From Hybos culiciformis (taxonomy: Eukaryota > Arthropoda > Insecta > Diptera > Hybotidae): a stretch of 64,000 nt of DNA. Under the pieces are notes generated by a model. That model saw only the letters and a program-made list of their open reading frames with translations, did no database searches and was not told the origin of the DNA. Position 1 is the first letter of the stretch, and every line of letters begins with the position of its first letter. Below are positions 23,273 through 35,958 of this stretch, in pieces. A program made the position numbers and the translations under genes. The DNA lies in contig OZ023274.1 of NCBI GenBank assembly GCA_964007475.1, forward strand, positions 104,641,372 to 104,705,371. Reading direction: 5' to 3'.

Positions 23273-25546
23273 ATGGATAATTTGGAGGCATTAACTGATT
23301 CTGAATTACGACATCGTCTAATTCAATATGGGTTTGATAATATTCCGATCACCAGTACAACTAGAAAAACTCTGGTTAAGAAACTGAGAAATCATGTGAA
23401 TAATGAAAAATTGAAATTACGAAAAGAAACAAATCAAGTGACACAGTATTCCAGTGACGAAGATTCTGATTATTATAAAAAGCGATCATCAAATATTATC
23501 AATTCATTATCGAAGAGCAGCAGAAGTTATAACAATAATAATAATAATAATAATAATAATTATTCTAATTCAATGCCTCCTCCAAAATCAGCACCAATTT
23601 TACCAAGACGAACAACCAGTAATTTCTTAAATCGTTATACAACTTCCAGCAATACGTATCAACCTCAACAGTATCAGCAGCAACAACAACAACCACAGTA
23701 TCATTATCAAACGAAACTACAACAACAAGAACAACAACAACAACATCATCATCAGTATAGTTCGAGAAATTCGCAGTCGCCAACATCTCGTATATTCATA
23801 TCACCCGTATTATCAGGGTCATCTGAAAGTGATGAAGAACAAGATTATTATTCAAATTCTCATCATAATACTCAGTCTACATCTCTTATCCCTGATCGTA
23901 CCCAAAAATTTCGTACCACCGAATATAATATCAATGATTTAGCAGCAGCTGAGAATAACTCACACAATGGTTCAATAGCAGGTTCAGAAAACAGTTATAC
24001 GTCGAACTTTACAACACGTTTAATACGATATCGAGATCAAATATTGAAGGAAACAGCAGCTGCAACAAAGAAGGAAATTCCTTCCAGTTATGTTCGTCAT
24101 TCTTTGTCAAATAAGTTCAGACAACAACGTGACTCAATATCACCAGGTGTAGCATTTTCACAATTCCTACAAAAAATCGACGAACAATATGGATTGAAGC
24201 AATCAGTTGTGCCATTTTTATTAATTGGTTCGCTTTGTGTATTTTTTTCTATTTTAGTTTTTATGTACATAACAATTCAACCAGATTTGGAAACTGCTTT
24301 AACCGAGAAGAGCATTATTTATGAAATATGTAATAGTGGCGTTGCCCGATCTGGTAATGAATTGTCAACAAATTTTTGTATCGAACAAAGTGAAATTGGA
24401 CCAGCAATAGCATTAATTAAGCGTATATCACCAATTTTACAAACTTTAGCGAAAGATAATAGGTGTGGAGACAGTACCAAATCTTATTTACTAAGTTCAA
24501 AAGATATTATTAATATGCAGCAACAAGAACCAAATACAAGCTTACGATCGGCGATGAAAAATCTTCACAACATCGAATATTTAATTGATCGGAATCCTCA
24601 TTGGAATTTGAATAACGTCAATCAAATTGGTACAAAATTAAGTTTAACAGATGTCTTAAAACTTCGTAAAACAAATGATAATTATTTTGGTGTTTTAAAT
24701 CCGAAAATACCACTTTCCTGTATAATTTATAATAAATTACAAGTTTTTTTCTTGTTTATTGGTGTAACCGGTTTGATTGCTCTTAGTATTTTAATTTTAT
24801 ATATTTTCTGGAAATTATTACTAACCTGGCGTAAATCGAAACAGAATAAACTAACTTCTTTCATTGATGAAATTATTAATCATTTGCAACGTAAAAGCAC
24901 TTACGAACCTGAGAACCCAACAATTGTATTAAATCATTTACGAGATAAGTTGATTCCAATCAATAAGCGAACAAAATCAATGGAAGCGACATGGTTGGAA
25001 GCAATACGATATTTAGAAGAGAATGAAAGTCGAATTCAGTTTGACGTATCTGTTATTAATGGAGAAAACTGTAAAATTTTGAAATGGATCGATACGGTAA
25101 TTACACCGCCGCCTTCGGTTAAAAAATGGCAAAGTCCTGCTTTTGATAAAACAGCAAATAAAATTGCGAACCCACCAACACCGTGCTTGAAAATACGCCA
25201 AATGTTTGATAAGTTCGAAGCAAACGATGTAAACTTGAAGCAAAACATTCAAAATGCAATTTTAGAAAAAGTTGGACCCCAGTGCAGAATTTATGACATT
25301 CAATTTGATAAACAAAGTTGTTGTGTGTATGTCCGATGTGCTTCAGAAAAAGATGCTGGCATTGTACATAACGAAATTAATGGTTGGTGGTTCGATAAGC
25401 GATTAGTTTCTATTAAGTTTTTACGTTTAGAACGCTATTTATCCAGATTTCCAGATTCAACATCAAATGTTTGCTTAATGCCTTCAAATACAAAAAATCT
25501 TTCAATGCCCACTTTTGGGGAAATAGAAGATGAAGAGGAAATTTAA
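23273..25546 (+). CDS. MAN1: MAN1/LEMD3-like inner nuclear membrane LEM protein
   Basis: MAN1 binds BAF, lamins and R-Smads at the inner nuclear membrane and dampens BMP/TGF-beta signalling. This is a single 757-residue open frame. Residues 1-44 form a LEM domain (LTDSELRHRLIQYGFDNIPI, TRKTLVKKL). Residues 80-155 are low complexity with poly-Asn and poly-Gln. Two membrane segments lie at about 312-338 (VPFLLIGSLCVFFSILVFMY) and 489-517 (FFLFIGVTGLIALSILILYI), with a Cys-containing lumenal loop between. A MAN1 winged-helix region (about 535-630) and a C-terminal RRM/UHM-like domain (about 637-735; CRIYDIQFDKQSCCVYVRCA, GWWFDKRLVSIKFLRLERY) follow. The start ATG sits just after an AG (ttttttag at about 23254-23261), so a non-coding 5' exon is possible. 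Absence of coding introns is notable, but no retrocopy hallmarks are clear. Confidence 0.95.
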   Translation: MDNLEALTDSELRHRLIQYGFDNIPITSTTRKTLVKKLRNHVNNEKLKLRKETNQVTQYSSDEDSDYYKKRSSNIINSLSKSSRSYNNNNNNNNNNYSNSMPPPKSAPILPRRTTSNFLNRYTTSSNTYQPQQYQQQQQQPQYHYQTKLQQQEQQQQHHHQYSSRNSQSPTSRIFISPVLSGSSESDEEQDYYSNSHHNTQSTSLIPDRTQKFRTTEYNINDLAAAENNSHNGSIAGSENSYTSNFTTRLIRYRDQILKETAAATKKEIPSSYVRHSLSNKFRQQRDSISPGVAFSQFLQKIDEQYGLKQSVVPFLLIGSLCVFFSILVFMYITIQPDLETALTEKSIIYEICNSGVARSGNELSTNFCIEQSEIGPAIALIKRISPILQTLAKDNRCGDSTKSYLLSSKDIINMQQQEPNTSLRSAMKNLHNIEYLIDRNPHWNLNNVNQIGTKLSLTDVLKLRKTNDNYFGVLNPKIPLSCIIYNKLQVFFLFIGVTGLIALSILILYIFWKLLLTWRKSKQNKLTSFIDEIINHLQRKSTYEPENPTIVLNHLRDKLIPINKRTKSMEATWLEAIRYLEENESRIQFDVSVINGENCKILKWIDTVITPPPSVKKWQSPAFDKTANKIANPPTPCLKIRQMFDKFEANDVNLKQNIQNAILEKVGPQCRIYDIQFDKQSCCVYVRCASEKDAGIVHNEINGWWFDKRLVSIKFLRLERYLSRFPDSTSNVCLMPSNTKNLSMPTFGEIEDEEEI

Positions 25547-27722
25547 GAAATTGAAATATGGTAATAAGAGGGGACAAAAAAAAAGAAGAGAAGTTTCATG
25601 TTACGTTAATCTTGTTTCCGTTTTTTATTAAAGCCATAAAATTTGTATTTTATAAAAAAAAGTGATTGCTGTTAATTTTTTTTTAACTTTTTAACTGAAT
25701 TAAAAAAATACATGTTTGAAATTTAAGGTGCAGCATAGGAGGTTTAATTCTTTTTGATTTATTAGGAAGGCTATATATATACATATTGTACCTTACTCTT
25801 AGCAGGGATGGTTATTTTTAACATCACAATTTTTTTTTTTTTTTAAACCTGATAGTTTTAAAAGATATGTAAAAATAAATATGGATTCTAATTTAAAAGG
25901 AAGAATGGTTATTTTAGGATGGTTATCAAGTCACTCCATTAAACTTTGGTTAAATAAATAAATATATATAAAAAAAAATTGGAACCGAAATTGGTTCCGA
26001 AATTAAAGCTGTTAAAATCACTAAAAATGTTATTGAAATCTTTACACGCTTTATTTAGAGGTTGAACCTCACAGAAATGTTGAGAAATTGTTTTTTTTAT
26101 GATTTTTATTAAATAAAACTGAAATACAAATTGTGACTTGTGAAAGACGTTTTTACGATTAACAAAAAAATTCTTTTTTTAATCTTGCGTTAATTTTTGT
26201 TATTTAGAAAAGAAATCAAAGAAAAGAAATTATTGAATCTCTCTCATTGGTAATTCTCAATAGTTTAAATTTATACTAAATATTTCAATTGTGACTAGAT
26301 TGTAATAAAATGTACTTTCGGGAATTCGTTTAAGAATAAAACTCAATTAAATCATTTATCAATTCTGATATTATCAACAAAAATTAACTTTTAATTCGAC
26401 AAAAACTATTATTTTTCAAATTATTGATCTACAAAAAAGTTTGTGTTTTGCGATAGTTCATTGCTTTTTAAATATTGCTTTATAATTTTAAATTTTATTT
26501 ATTTTTATTTTTCTAATTATCAAACATTAGAAATTATGAACGTTGAGTTTTCATGAGTTTGATATTAATTTAATGACGAATGGAAAAAAAAAATAATATC
26601 GCTCAACATAATAAATTTATACGATTCGAATTTAAAAACTTTTTTCTTGAATTAAAATGCGAAATAACATCCCTGAATGTTCTTTATATTTTCTTATTAG
26701 TAGTTTCATTAAAACGAGAAAGAACAAAAAAAGATTTCTTAAAACCTATTCTGACTTTTAATCATTTTTATTGCATTTTACCTATTAATTTACTACTAAA
26801 AATATTGACTAAGATTTTAAGAATATTAGTAATAAAAATGTAAGTTATAGTTTTTGATTATTATGAAATAAAAATTGTAATAAAAAATAAAAGAATATGG
26901 TGTATTTTATTTAACTTTTATAAATTTTCTAGTAAGAAAACTTTTGAGTGAAATAGAAAATATTATTATATTAAACCAAAACGAAAGTGCGTTAAACGAA
27001 TCAGATGACTCTGGGAGTTATTTAATCGTCTTTCGAATTGTGTAATATAGTGGACTTTAATTAAACAGAGATCTTCCGGCTAATATACAATAAATATATT
27101 TTGGATTGTCATGGTGTTTAAATAGCGAGTCAAGTAAATTAACCTATAATATGATGATACATCTTAAATTTTTTTTAAAAACACCTTAAACGTAAATTTT
27201 TTTTATAAAATTTGGCATTATATGTTTACATGTACGTAAATCAGCTTAAAAATTAAAATAAATTTCAAATCATGAATGTATTTTGATATTTTAATATACA
27301 TATATATATTTTGATTAGATATATTTTTCATCTGTGTATATAATATTATAATTTTTCTATTTTATAGAAACTATTTTAAGAGATTTTGTTTCATTTATTT
27401 TAATATGTACAGAGATTCTTAAGATTTTTGTTTTAGTCGTATAAACATTAAATGCACAGCAAGAAAGGTATTTTATCATATTTGATATGCTATTTTACAC
27501 AATGTAATTAAAGTAAATTATATAATATATATTCATGTAATATATATTAATATATATTATAAATAATATATATTAATATATATTAATATATATTATATAT
27601 ATTATATAACTATGAATTTAACAATGCATTTTTGTAAATAATATATCTTTGTCAAAAATATTTACACAAATTAGATTTGTTTCGGAATGGATATATCAAT
27701 GTCATCACAAAATTTAAGTACG
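25547..27722. other. Convergent spacer between MAN1 and Phm
   Basis: 3' UTRs of both flanking genes are expected here. No coding region is recognised; the open frame at 26580-26843 is Lys/Asn/Phe/Leu-rich and looks like chance. An AT microsatellite lies at the right end. Confidence 0.45.
27518..27610. repeat. AT-rich microsatellite (TAATATATAT)n
   Basis: Reiterated 'taatatatatta' units that can fold back on themselves. It lies just downstream of the Phm stop codon and is a simple repeat. Confidence 0.75.
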
Positions 27723-30700
27723 TTACAAATGGCTTGCCTGTGAAACAAATAGAAAACATATGTAAGTATATTTAGGCTCATAGTATTTTTTAGATTCATT
27801 GAATACCTCATAATCTGGAATATTGTTCAAGTTTGTTTCTGCATTATTCCAATAATAAACGGGAGGACCTTGACTGAAACAATATTTCATTTCTAATGGT
27901 TCATCATTTTCAATATAATACATTAAATAAAAGTTACACATCTCATCCTCATTTGTTGCACTATAAAAACATCCATAAGACTAATTTCTATAAATGTGTC
28001 AAAAAATAATTTACCCGATTACTGTAACTCTTTGTCGATTACTCTCCATAGTACAACGAGCAGCCAAATGATCTCCAAATGTAATTGGTTCTGTATTATT
28101 AACTTTATAAAACATTTGTGGTGTTAATGGATCACGTTTTCCAAGTAATGTCCACTGATCAATTCCTTTTTCATCGGCTCGTACACGATAACCTGACACT
28201 ACTTTGCCTAAACTGTAATTATTATAGAAATTAGTGTAAAGACATTAAATTTAAGAAAACGTGAGATGACATTTTACCTGTGAGTATGAGTGCGATACGC
28301 GAAAGGATATATAGTTTTATGTTCGGTAATTTCACATTCAGACTCCATATGTTCTGTTGCCATTGCAGGTATAAATCCATTAGTTCCTAGTAGTATAACT
28401 CCTGCCAATTTGTTCATTCTAAAATTTAAATTAAATTTTTAGATATTACATTCTTGAGTATTTATTAATAGTGCTAACTTTTTCATAGTATATTCGAGAA
28501 ATACTCCTGAGTCGTCCTTGCTGCCATCTAAAAATTAAAAAAATGTTCTAGTGATGCGAACAAAATTATAAAATCGAAAAGACCTTTGAACCTATCAATG
28601 TGAGCATAATGAACCTGAAGTACCATGTATTTAATTGGTGAATCTTTTCCAACTTTAAATCCAACATCAGGAGGCAATGCTAATTTTGGCGCATCACGTG
28701 CCCAGGCGTATAAAATCTGAAATTGATACGCATAAAGTTTTTATTTTAAATATTTCTTGTTTCTCTAGACTAGAGTGTTAAGATAATAGGGTTTTCGAAA
28801 GGTTTTTAAGTACGATCAATAAAAAGCCTGTTTGTTACGAATTTGGCACAAATAGAAAATCTATAAAAACAAAAGTGACAATAATGTAGTTTAGCATCAA
28901 CTGTAACAAGGTTGCTAATTAAACTGTTATCAAATATGCAATTGCGTGGCGTTAAACGATATAAAGGGCTTATATTCTTTTAAATGTTGATCAAGATTGT
29001 ATCTATGACGAATTTTTATTGAAATTTTTAAAATATTTTATTATGTGACGAATACTATTCAGTTAAGTATTAAAAAAGAAAATAGTCCTTCTATTTTCAT
29101 TGGTACTATTAATATTACTATATAAGTTTTTGGTTGTGTATTATTTTTAAATTTTCTTACTTGAGAATGAGATGTTTGTCCACATGGACTAGCTGCGTCC
29201 TCTTCTGATGATCGAGCCATTTCCCCACAGTTCCTAAAAATGAAGAAATAAAGTTACTTATTTAACTTAGCATTGCAAATTTTTTGTTCACTTTAAAGAA
29301 ATGCCGGAAAAAATTGTATGTCATCTTCAGAATAAAATTTTTTTCTTATTTTTTAAATCATCCGAGAAATTAAATTAATTTTCTTAGTTTGAAAAATTTG
29401 ATCATTAATTATTACGCTAAAATTTATACGATTATGGGGTTATTGGTTTTTGTTTATTAAGTGACGAACGTGATCACCTTTAACGAACTTACCAGAGTGG
29501 TTTTTCATAAGAACCTGGTTCTTCGCAGCCATAAAGAAGCATATGATGAGCTGTATTCATTGAAGCATTAGGATTAAAGCCCACTAAGATAAAATTTAAT
29601 TAAAAAAAAAAGGAATTAGATATTATAAATTACATGTACAGGTACAGAGGCGTCCAGATAACTAACTATTTTACAGTGATTTTTAAAATTATTACAAACT
29701 CTGTCATTAACATATTCTATTCCTTTGTATTAAATATTACATATTTTGAGGATATAGTATATGTGCTAATTGTATAAGTGATAATTATCTGGATGCCACT
29801 GGCCGTACGTATTAAGGATAAATTTTCTTACCTATAAAGTAACTTTTTGTTGAATCCACTTTGATTGGAGTGCAGATATATGATTCAGGCTGAAAAAAGA
29901 ATAGATAAATATTATATTAATAGTTAAAAAAAACATAATTCTTTTTTTGGTTTTCTTTTAAATTTCCAAATCGTCTTCATATGATATTATTTTTAATTTT
30001 ACTGGACATTTAACTTGAGTACTGAAGTAAAGGCGTATCTAAAATTTATGAAAAAAAAATTAGTTTTAATGTTTTAAACATCCAAATAATATCCGTCTCA
30101 TTTTTAGAAGCACGATACTTATGTTGTTTACTTTTATTTTAAGAATAGGAGCCTAAAAGCTGAATACCTAGGTACCTACTTTATTTAACATTGTAAAACG
30201 CCGAAATTCGACAAAAATTAATTTTGAAAACATATTTTCAAAATTCAAGAACATTTATTTAATTGTAGCAAATATTTTGCCAAATGTTTTCAATTTCACC
30301 CAATTATAATGTTAAATTATGACATCACAGAATTAAGTAATTATTATTATATATGTAAATAAAGTAAATATGTTTAATATCTAAAAAAAAAAACATTATT
30401 TTTAAACGAAATAGACAAGCGGTTCAATATAAATAAATGTGAACTCTTAATTGAAATCCAATTATGTAAAAATAATCTTGTAAAAATGTCGATAAATCAA
30501 AAAATCATGTCAATTCACAACTTACACAATTTTTAATATAAGCTTTAATAATTTGTTGATTATATAGATAGGTACAGGTACATAAACAATAGTTTTTCTA
30601 TAAATTTTATTCTTTTTAATTTCTTAATAAATTTTTTAGTTTATGTTTTAATAAGAATATTTTAATTTCGATAATAAAAAAAGAAGTATAATAATGAATT

Positions 30701-33700
30701 TAGAAAATATGTATATTAAAACTGTTCGTTTAAACTTTCTATGATAAAAAAGTTCATAGAGTTTAAGTTCAATCAACTCGTGAAACCCAAAAGATATAAG
30801 TATACTAAATATAATCATTAACATAATCAAAAATTAACAAATTTATGATTTCACTTTATGATTTTGATTGTTCGTACAATCAAAATAGTTTCCCATTAGA
30901 AATATCATAATTTCATTCTTTTATTCCAATTTGAATATAATGTTTAATAAAATAAGAGATTATAAAATGACCTATTAAATAATTAGGCACTCAAAGAAGA
31001 AATATTTTTTTCATTATTATTTAAATTAGACTATATAAATTCAACAATCAATAAAGTTGTCAATTCAAAGTCGATATCAGACAGATTAAGGCATAAAGGA
31101 GTATAAGTTATTTTTACGCAGGTAGGTACTACGTGTAAAAAAGTTCATTAAGAACCCTGGATGAAAAATTAACAAATTAAAATTTGCGTAATTAGTCGTT
31201 TAGTTTAAATTGAGATTATTTTTTCGCAAATTTTTACCTCCTGTGGTAGTGTCCTTAATTTTATGCTTTATTTTAATTTTTTTAATTTTATTTCGTGTTT
31301 TTCTAAACGTATAACGTCAAAAAACCTACTTACGTATCCAATTAAAATTGGAATTATTAGAAAACGTATGGTACCCATATCTATCTTTTTGAACATGTTT
31401 CTAATATAAATATATATATAAATATAAAATGAAAATGTAAATATGTAGATAGGTCTTCTAGATAGGTAGGTACCATAATTTTGAACAAAGACAGACGAGG
31501 ATACAGAGAAACATTTTAATAGATGTGGTCAAAATCTAAGCAAACTAGATTTGGGGTAGTAGGTTGCTAAATAAAATGAAGTACTGAATAATAATAAACA
31601 AATGGACCATTAATCAGATTAAACTACTGACATTTTCATTTTTATAAAAGATACTTAATGTTTCAAGATGCTACTTATTTATACATGTACATATTTAAAA
31701 TTTCAGCTTGTTGGGGCTTAGGACTTTCCCAATTTTTTTTTTTTTTTTTGAGGTTTCGTTTTTGTGCTTTTTTTTTTTTCAATTGTGCCTACGTAATTTT
31801 ATTGAAAAAAAAAAAGTATCTACTTTATGTATGTTATGTAGGTATACATAAAACATAACAGTTACCACTAATGTTCTTTGATAAATGTCTTATTGTTGAC
31901 AAATTCCAAACAAAAAATTTGCAATGATTTTGAACTGGAGAGTATTTTTTTACGCCATCGTTGACCGTAGTGATAAATAGAGATATTCAATGTTTCCGGT
32001 TGTGGGTTCGATTTCCACCTCGGAGGTGTCTTTCTTTGCGATATTTACAAACTACATATTGTAAAAGTTTCTAATTCGCACACATTTTCGATAAGTGAAT
32101 ACATCCATTGCGTGTTCACGTTGATTAATTTTTGCTTACTTAATGATTGAAAATAATGGGCTGTTTAGCCTTAACTGCGGCCATAACATAACAATTTTAG
32201 CTGTATATCTACTATGTGGGTTCTGAAATTCCTCGCAAAAATTCTTTATAAATAAATAAATAAAAATATATGTATGAATACCTACTTGGCCTTATTTTAT
32301 TTTTTTTTTAGTTCATTAACAAAAAACAAAATGCAAATATAATTAGAAAAAACACAATAATGGAAAAAAAAAATATTTATTTTTCATTAGGTAGATATTT
32401 TCGGAACATTAGTAAATATTTATCAGAGTGCGAGCATTCAAGCTGCTTTGTAGACACAATTACTTACTATTATTTTTTTTTTTAATATTATTGAAGTTAG
32501 TTACTGAAAATATGTTTTCACAACAAAAAAAACAATAAGTTGACAAATCAATGAATTAAGTAGATGGGTAGGTTTGAATAGCTTATCATGTTCTTGAAAA
32601 TTAAACTTAGAACGAACATTTTTTTTTGTTTAATTTTGGATCATTGTCAATATGTGATCATTCATTCAAATTCAAGCCTCTTAAAGCAGTTCGTGTGCCT
32701 ATAAATTTAGTAAACTATAATTTAATTATTGACCTGACCTATTTATATACTAAATACATTTGAGTACACACAAATGCTGCAAATATATTACCTAGAAAAT
32801 TGTTTCTGTATATTTTCAAATCCTAAATTAGATAGGTTAGGTAGTTAAGTAAAAATGCAGAAATAAAATTTAAGTTTGTGTCTCCCAAAAAATCCAACTA
32901 TCTACCTAACTACTTAACATTCCTAATTCTAATGCATATATACTTATACATTGGTAGATATGTTCATGTTTTTAGGTATATTTTGGGTTTGGTAACGAGT
33001 ACAAATTCTTATTTTTAAGTAAATCATAAAAGAAATACTTTACATATACCTACCTTCAATTGATACAATAAATTGTTTCAGTAATTAATGTTTTCGAAAT
33101 TTATATACTAAGTAAAAGCGTTTTTTGTAATTTATTTTTTTGTCCTCAACCTCATTTAGATTTAACTAGGTATATTATATTAAGATTATTTTAATACATC
33201 GCACAAAAGCAACACATTTGTATGATATAATGAATTATCTTATATAAATAAACATCAAGGGACCGGTCGACAAAAATTATGAGATCCAACAACCGATTCC
33301 GAAATGATCAAGTATGATTTATAATTAGATAACACTATGTGTAGACGACAATCGACGTATATGCCAAAAGGAACAAAAAGAAAAAGCTCTACACAAAACT
33401 ATTAGGTTTTAAACAGTTAGTTGTATGGAAGGGATTCAGAACAGAAATGAACAGTGCAAGAACGGATTGTCGGTCGTCATGGTGTAGTGTTATTGTCATT
33501 ATCCTGTGTTCGGTCGTGGGTTCGATTCCCACCTCGGGCTGGAATTTGTGTGAATTTTTCAATTGTCCACTTGATATACTAAGTGTTTGTGTTGTTTAAA
33601 AAAAAAAAAAAACAAAATAACCAGTTTTATTTTCTACAATAGGTAGGTATCTAGATTAAATGAAGGTAGAGTACATACCTACATTTATAAGGTACCAATC

Positions 33701-34102
33701 TATGTTTTGGAGCTCACTATATTGTCAAGGACTTTCGCGTGCACTTTATTTGTTACAAACAAGAATAAAGCAGTAAAACAATTTTTTTTTCTCTTTTGGA
33801 AGACGTAAAAATGTTACGTTCTTTTTTTTAGGGGGTTTTTTTGTTTTTTTTTTTTTAAATATGTAAATTATATACACAACATCACCGACCTTTAAAGGCT
33901 GTACATTTGGCATTAAAAATGGAAAAATTTTTACACCTTCATCATTTTCTGCTGTCGAATCAGAATCATCATCTTCTATTGAATTCTCATTATTATTATT
34001 ATCTGAGTTTTTTTTATTTATTAAAAATGATGAAACAGATATTGATAAAATAGTTAAAATTAAATAAATTAAATATAAATCAATTATTTTTTGTTTAAAC
34101 AT
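27723..34102 (-). CDS. Phm: Phm: peptidylglycine alpha-hydroxylating monooxygenase
   Basis: Phm is a secretory-pathway copper enzyme that hydroxylates the C-terminal glycine of neuropeptide precursors, the first step of amidation. Ten exons join in frame to 374 residues: 33890-34102, 29832-29889, 29493-29583, 29161-29233, 28584-28716, 28479-28527, 28278-28418, 28015-28212, 27807-27960 and 27723-27737. The N-terminus is a signal peptide (IIDLYLIYLILTILSISVSS), then an Asn/Asp-rich linker and FPFLMPNVQPLK joining PESYICTPIKVD. Copper ligands are visible. CuH: the two His of NTAHHMLLYGC and that of LQVHYAH. CuM: the two His of YRTHTHS and the Met of DEMCNFYLMYY. There is no lyase domain, as in insects where PHM and PAL are separate genes. 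The C-terminus ASHL comes from a 15-nt last exon and is the least certain join. Intron 1 is about 4 kb and holds SINE-like repeats. Confidence 0.94.
31959..32275 (+). mobile_element. tRNA-derived SINE-like element in Phm intron 1
   Basis: The head has a Pol III B-box-like block in a T-arm context (gtgggttcgatttccacctcgg, about 32005-32026). A body of about 220 bp follows, and the tail is a (TAAA)n run at about 32249-32272. No clear target-site duplication was seen. It shares the T-arm block with the element at 33476 but the bodies differ. Confidence 0.6.
33476..33613 (+). mobile_element. Short tRNA-derived SINE-like element in Phm intron 1
   Basis: It begins with an A-box-like tggtgtagtgttat and has a perfect T-arm (gtggg ttcgatt cccac) at about 33521-33537. 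It ends in an A-run (33597-33613). The would-be acceptor strands (5' ggtcgtc, 3' ctcgggc) do not pair, so it is not a functional tRNA. The body is only about 75 bp. Confidence 0.6.
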
Positions 34103-34666
34103 ATTTTTGTTTTATTTTTTTTTTGATAAAATTTATTTTGTTTTTTTTTTAACACTTTGATAAAAAAAATATAGAGATTCTAAAAGAGATTTTTGTTTTT
34201 AACTAAATTGCACTAGGATAATTTTTTTTTATTATTTTCTTATTGATTTAAATAATAAAAAATATATAATTGGTACTAATTTTTTTATGATAAATTTTTA
34301 ATTTTAATTTTATTTTTTTTTTTAGAACAGAACTTTTGTACACATAAATATAAAAAAAAAAAATTATGTGTGTTGGCTGTCTGATACTTTGATAGAATGA
34401 AAATGAATATTTTTCTTGTAAATTTTTCTTATTTAACACGATTTACGATGAATCCAATGTTGTTGGAATTCCTTCAATTTTATCAAGTGAAAACTGACAA
34501 TATAATATTTTAAAACCAAATTTTACATTTATTCTTCTCAAGAGTTTTTTTTGGAATAAAAATATGGTGAATAGTATTTCACATGAATTTTGTTTAGTGC
34601 AATTTTAAATGTTAAAAAAATATTCTAAAGTTGAATATTTTTGTAGAAGCTATAGAAGCTCTAAGT

Positions 34667-35295
34667 CAGACCTACGCCGACAAGTTTTTGGCTGCGGCGA
34701 CGCGCTTAGAAAAAAACTAAGCAACGTGCGGCTGAAAAAAAAACAAAAAAACCGAAAAAAAACAAAAAAATATTATACCTTGTTCGCACTTCAATATTTT
34801 TCCGGATATTTCGATTTTTCCGGAAACTTTGTGGATATTATCATACAAAAAATTTTTCCGGATATTTTAATTTCCAGTTATTTTTCCACTTAGCTAGTTC
34901 CTTTTAGCTACTTTTTGATAGATTTGGTACGGTTGGCACCGTTTATTTTGTGTCAAAATGTCAAAAAAATGAAAACCAACAAAAAAATTTTTTTTAAAGT
35001 AACAGAAAGTTGTTTGCTTTTTTTATTTGTTTTTTTCTAGAATTGTCAAATTACTTCCACTTCTCAAGTGCGAACGGTAGTTTCAGAAAGTGGAAATTTC
35101 CACTTATTTATCCGGATAAATGTTGAAGTGCGAACAAGGTATTAGATAAATTTTTAGCACGCCGATACAAAATATTAAAATGCGACGCAAAGCGTACGCA
35201 CTGAAATGTCGACAAAAATGTTTTGCGACGGCGAACAAAAAAATGGTTTGCGGCGGTCAAGGCACGGCGTATTTTCTTGTCGGCGTCGCTGTCTG
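34667..35295 (-). mobile_element. hAT-like MITE, family B, copy 1 (split by a family C insertion)
   Basis: The ends are CAGACCTACGCCGAC at 34667 and, inward from the right, CAGACAGCGACGCCGAC ending at 35295. The interior (gctgcggcgacgcgcttag..., gcacgccgatac..., tgcgtacgctttgcgtcg...) matches the copy at 40797-41120 in the opposite orientation. The copy is interrupted by the family C element at 34776-35141. The 8-bp flanks (ctctaagt, cctaagcc) share only CTAAG, so the target duplication is degraded or altered. No coding capacity. It lies between the divergent Phm and PARP16 genes. Confidence 0.8.
34776..35141. mobile_element. MITE, family C, nested inside family B copy 1
   Basis: The inverted ends are TACCTTGTTCGCACTTCAA at 34776 and its exact complement ending at 35141. 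A related ccggata motif lies just inside each end. The flanks are a TTA direct repeat (34773-34775, 35142-35144), as PIF/Harbinger-type elements produce, so that assignment is tentative. No coding capacity. Confidence 0.82.
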
Positions 35296-35469
35296 CCTAA
35301 GCCCTACCCAGAGCCCATAAAAATATTCTGAACGAACAAAATATCGTTATTGTCAAAGTTGTTTTGATTTTAATTTGACATAAAATTTTTAGTACTTTTC
35401 CGTTAGCCGGGCGCAAATGACGACGCAAAAAATTTTACGGCGGTAGAAATGTTACTGAAAAATTTATAG

Positions 35470-35852
35470 CAGGGTTACCAACCTTTTCAAATGTTTCCCC
35501 CTAAAAAAATAAAATTTCCCCCTAAAAATCCCCTAAATTTTTTTTTATAGATATTATAACAGCTATACTTATATACCTATGAGGATTTCAAATAGATGCT
35601 TGAAGAAAAATATAAAACGCAGATCGTAAATTATGTGGTTTAATAAAATTATTTATTTATAATAAAATTAGCAGATAAGGTATCTTATGAAATGCAATCA
35701 AAAATATTACAAATGTCATCTAAATCTTCGCTTTTAAGATCATACATCATACCCCTAAAAAAACTCCTGAAACAAATTACCCCCTAAAAATCCCTCTGTC
35801 AACAAAAAAAACCCCTAAATCTAGGGGGAAAACCCCTAAGTTGGTAATGCTG
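35470..35852. mobile_element. hAT-type MITE, family E, nested inside family D
   Basis: The ends are CAGGGTTACCAACCTTTTC and, inward from the right, CAGCATTACCAACTTAGGG. Subterminal runs read ccccctaaaaa on one side and tttttcccccta-type repeats on the other. The flanks are atttatag (35462-35469) and atttatgg (35853-35860), an 8-bp duplication with one change, as expected for hAT. No coding capacity. The insertion splits one arm of the family D foldback. Confidence 0.83.
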
Positions 35853-35854
35853 AT

Positions 35855-35958
35855 TTATGGTCATTTAAAATGAATAGTTTTTTCGTGTATCGGGGGAAGG
35901 CTGCCGCTTCCCCCGAACCCCCAGGGCACAAAAAACTATTCATTTTAAATGACCATAA
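35855..35958. repeat. Long hairpin at the centre of the family D MITE
   Basis: The arms ttatggtcatttaaaatgaatag...cgtg (from 35855) and their complement (to 35958) pair almost perfectly over about 30 bp. The loop holds a second stem, cgggggaag/cttcccccg. This GC-rich core stands out sharply from the surrounding AT-rich DNA. Confidence 0.8.

Noticed and set aside
23565..23786. Minus-strand frame rich in Val
   Set aside because: Complement of the poly-Asn/poly-Gln codons of MAN1.
31334..31396. Alternative Phm first exon (MFKKIDMGTIRFLIIPILIGY, phase-0 donor gtaagt)
   Set aside because: It looks like a signal peptide and the phase fits. However, the exon at 33890-34102 supplies both a signal peptide and the conserved FPFLMPNVQP segment, so this one is not needed without transcript evidence.
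33476..33546. A functional tRNA gene
   Set aside because: The T-arm is perfect but the acceptor strands do not pair and an A-run follows; better explained as a SINE head.
34609..34893. 94-codon open frame near Phm
   Set aside because: It runs across family B and C MITE sequence; no coding signature.
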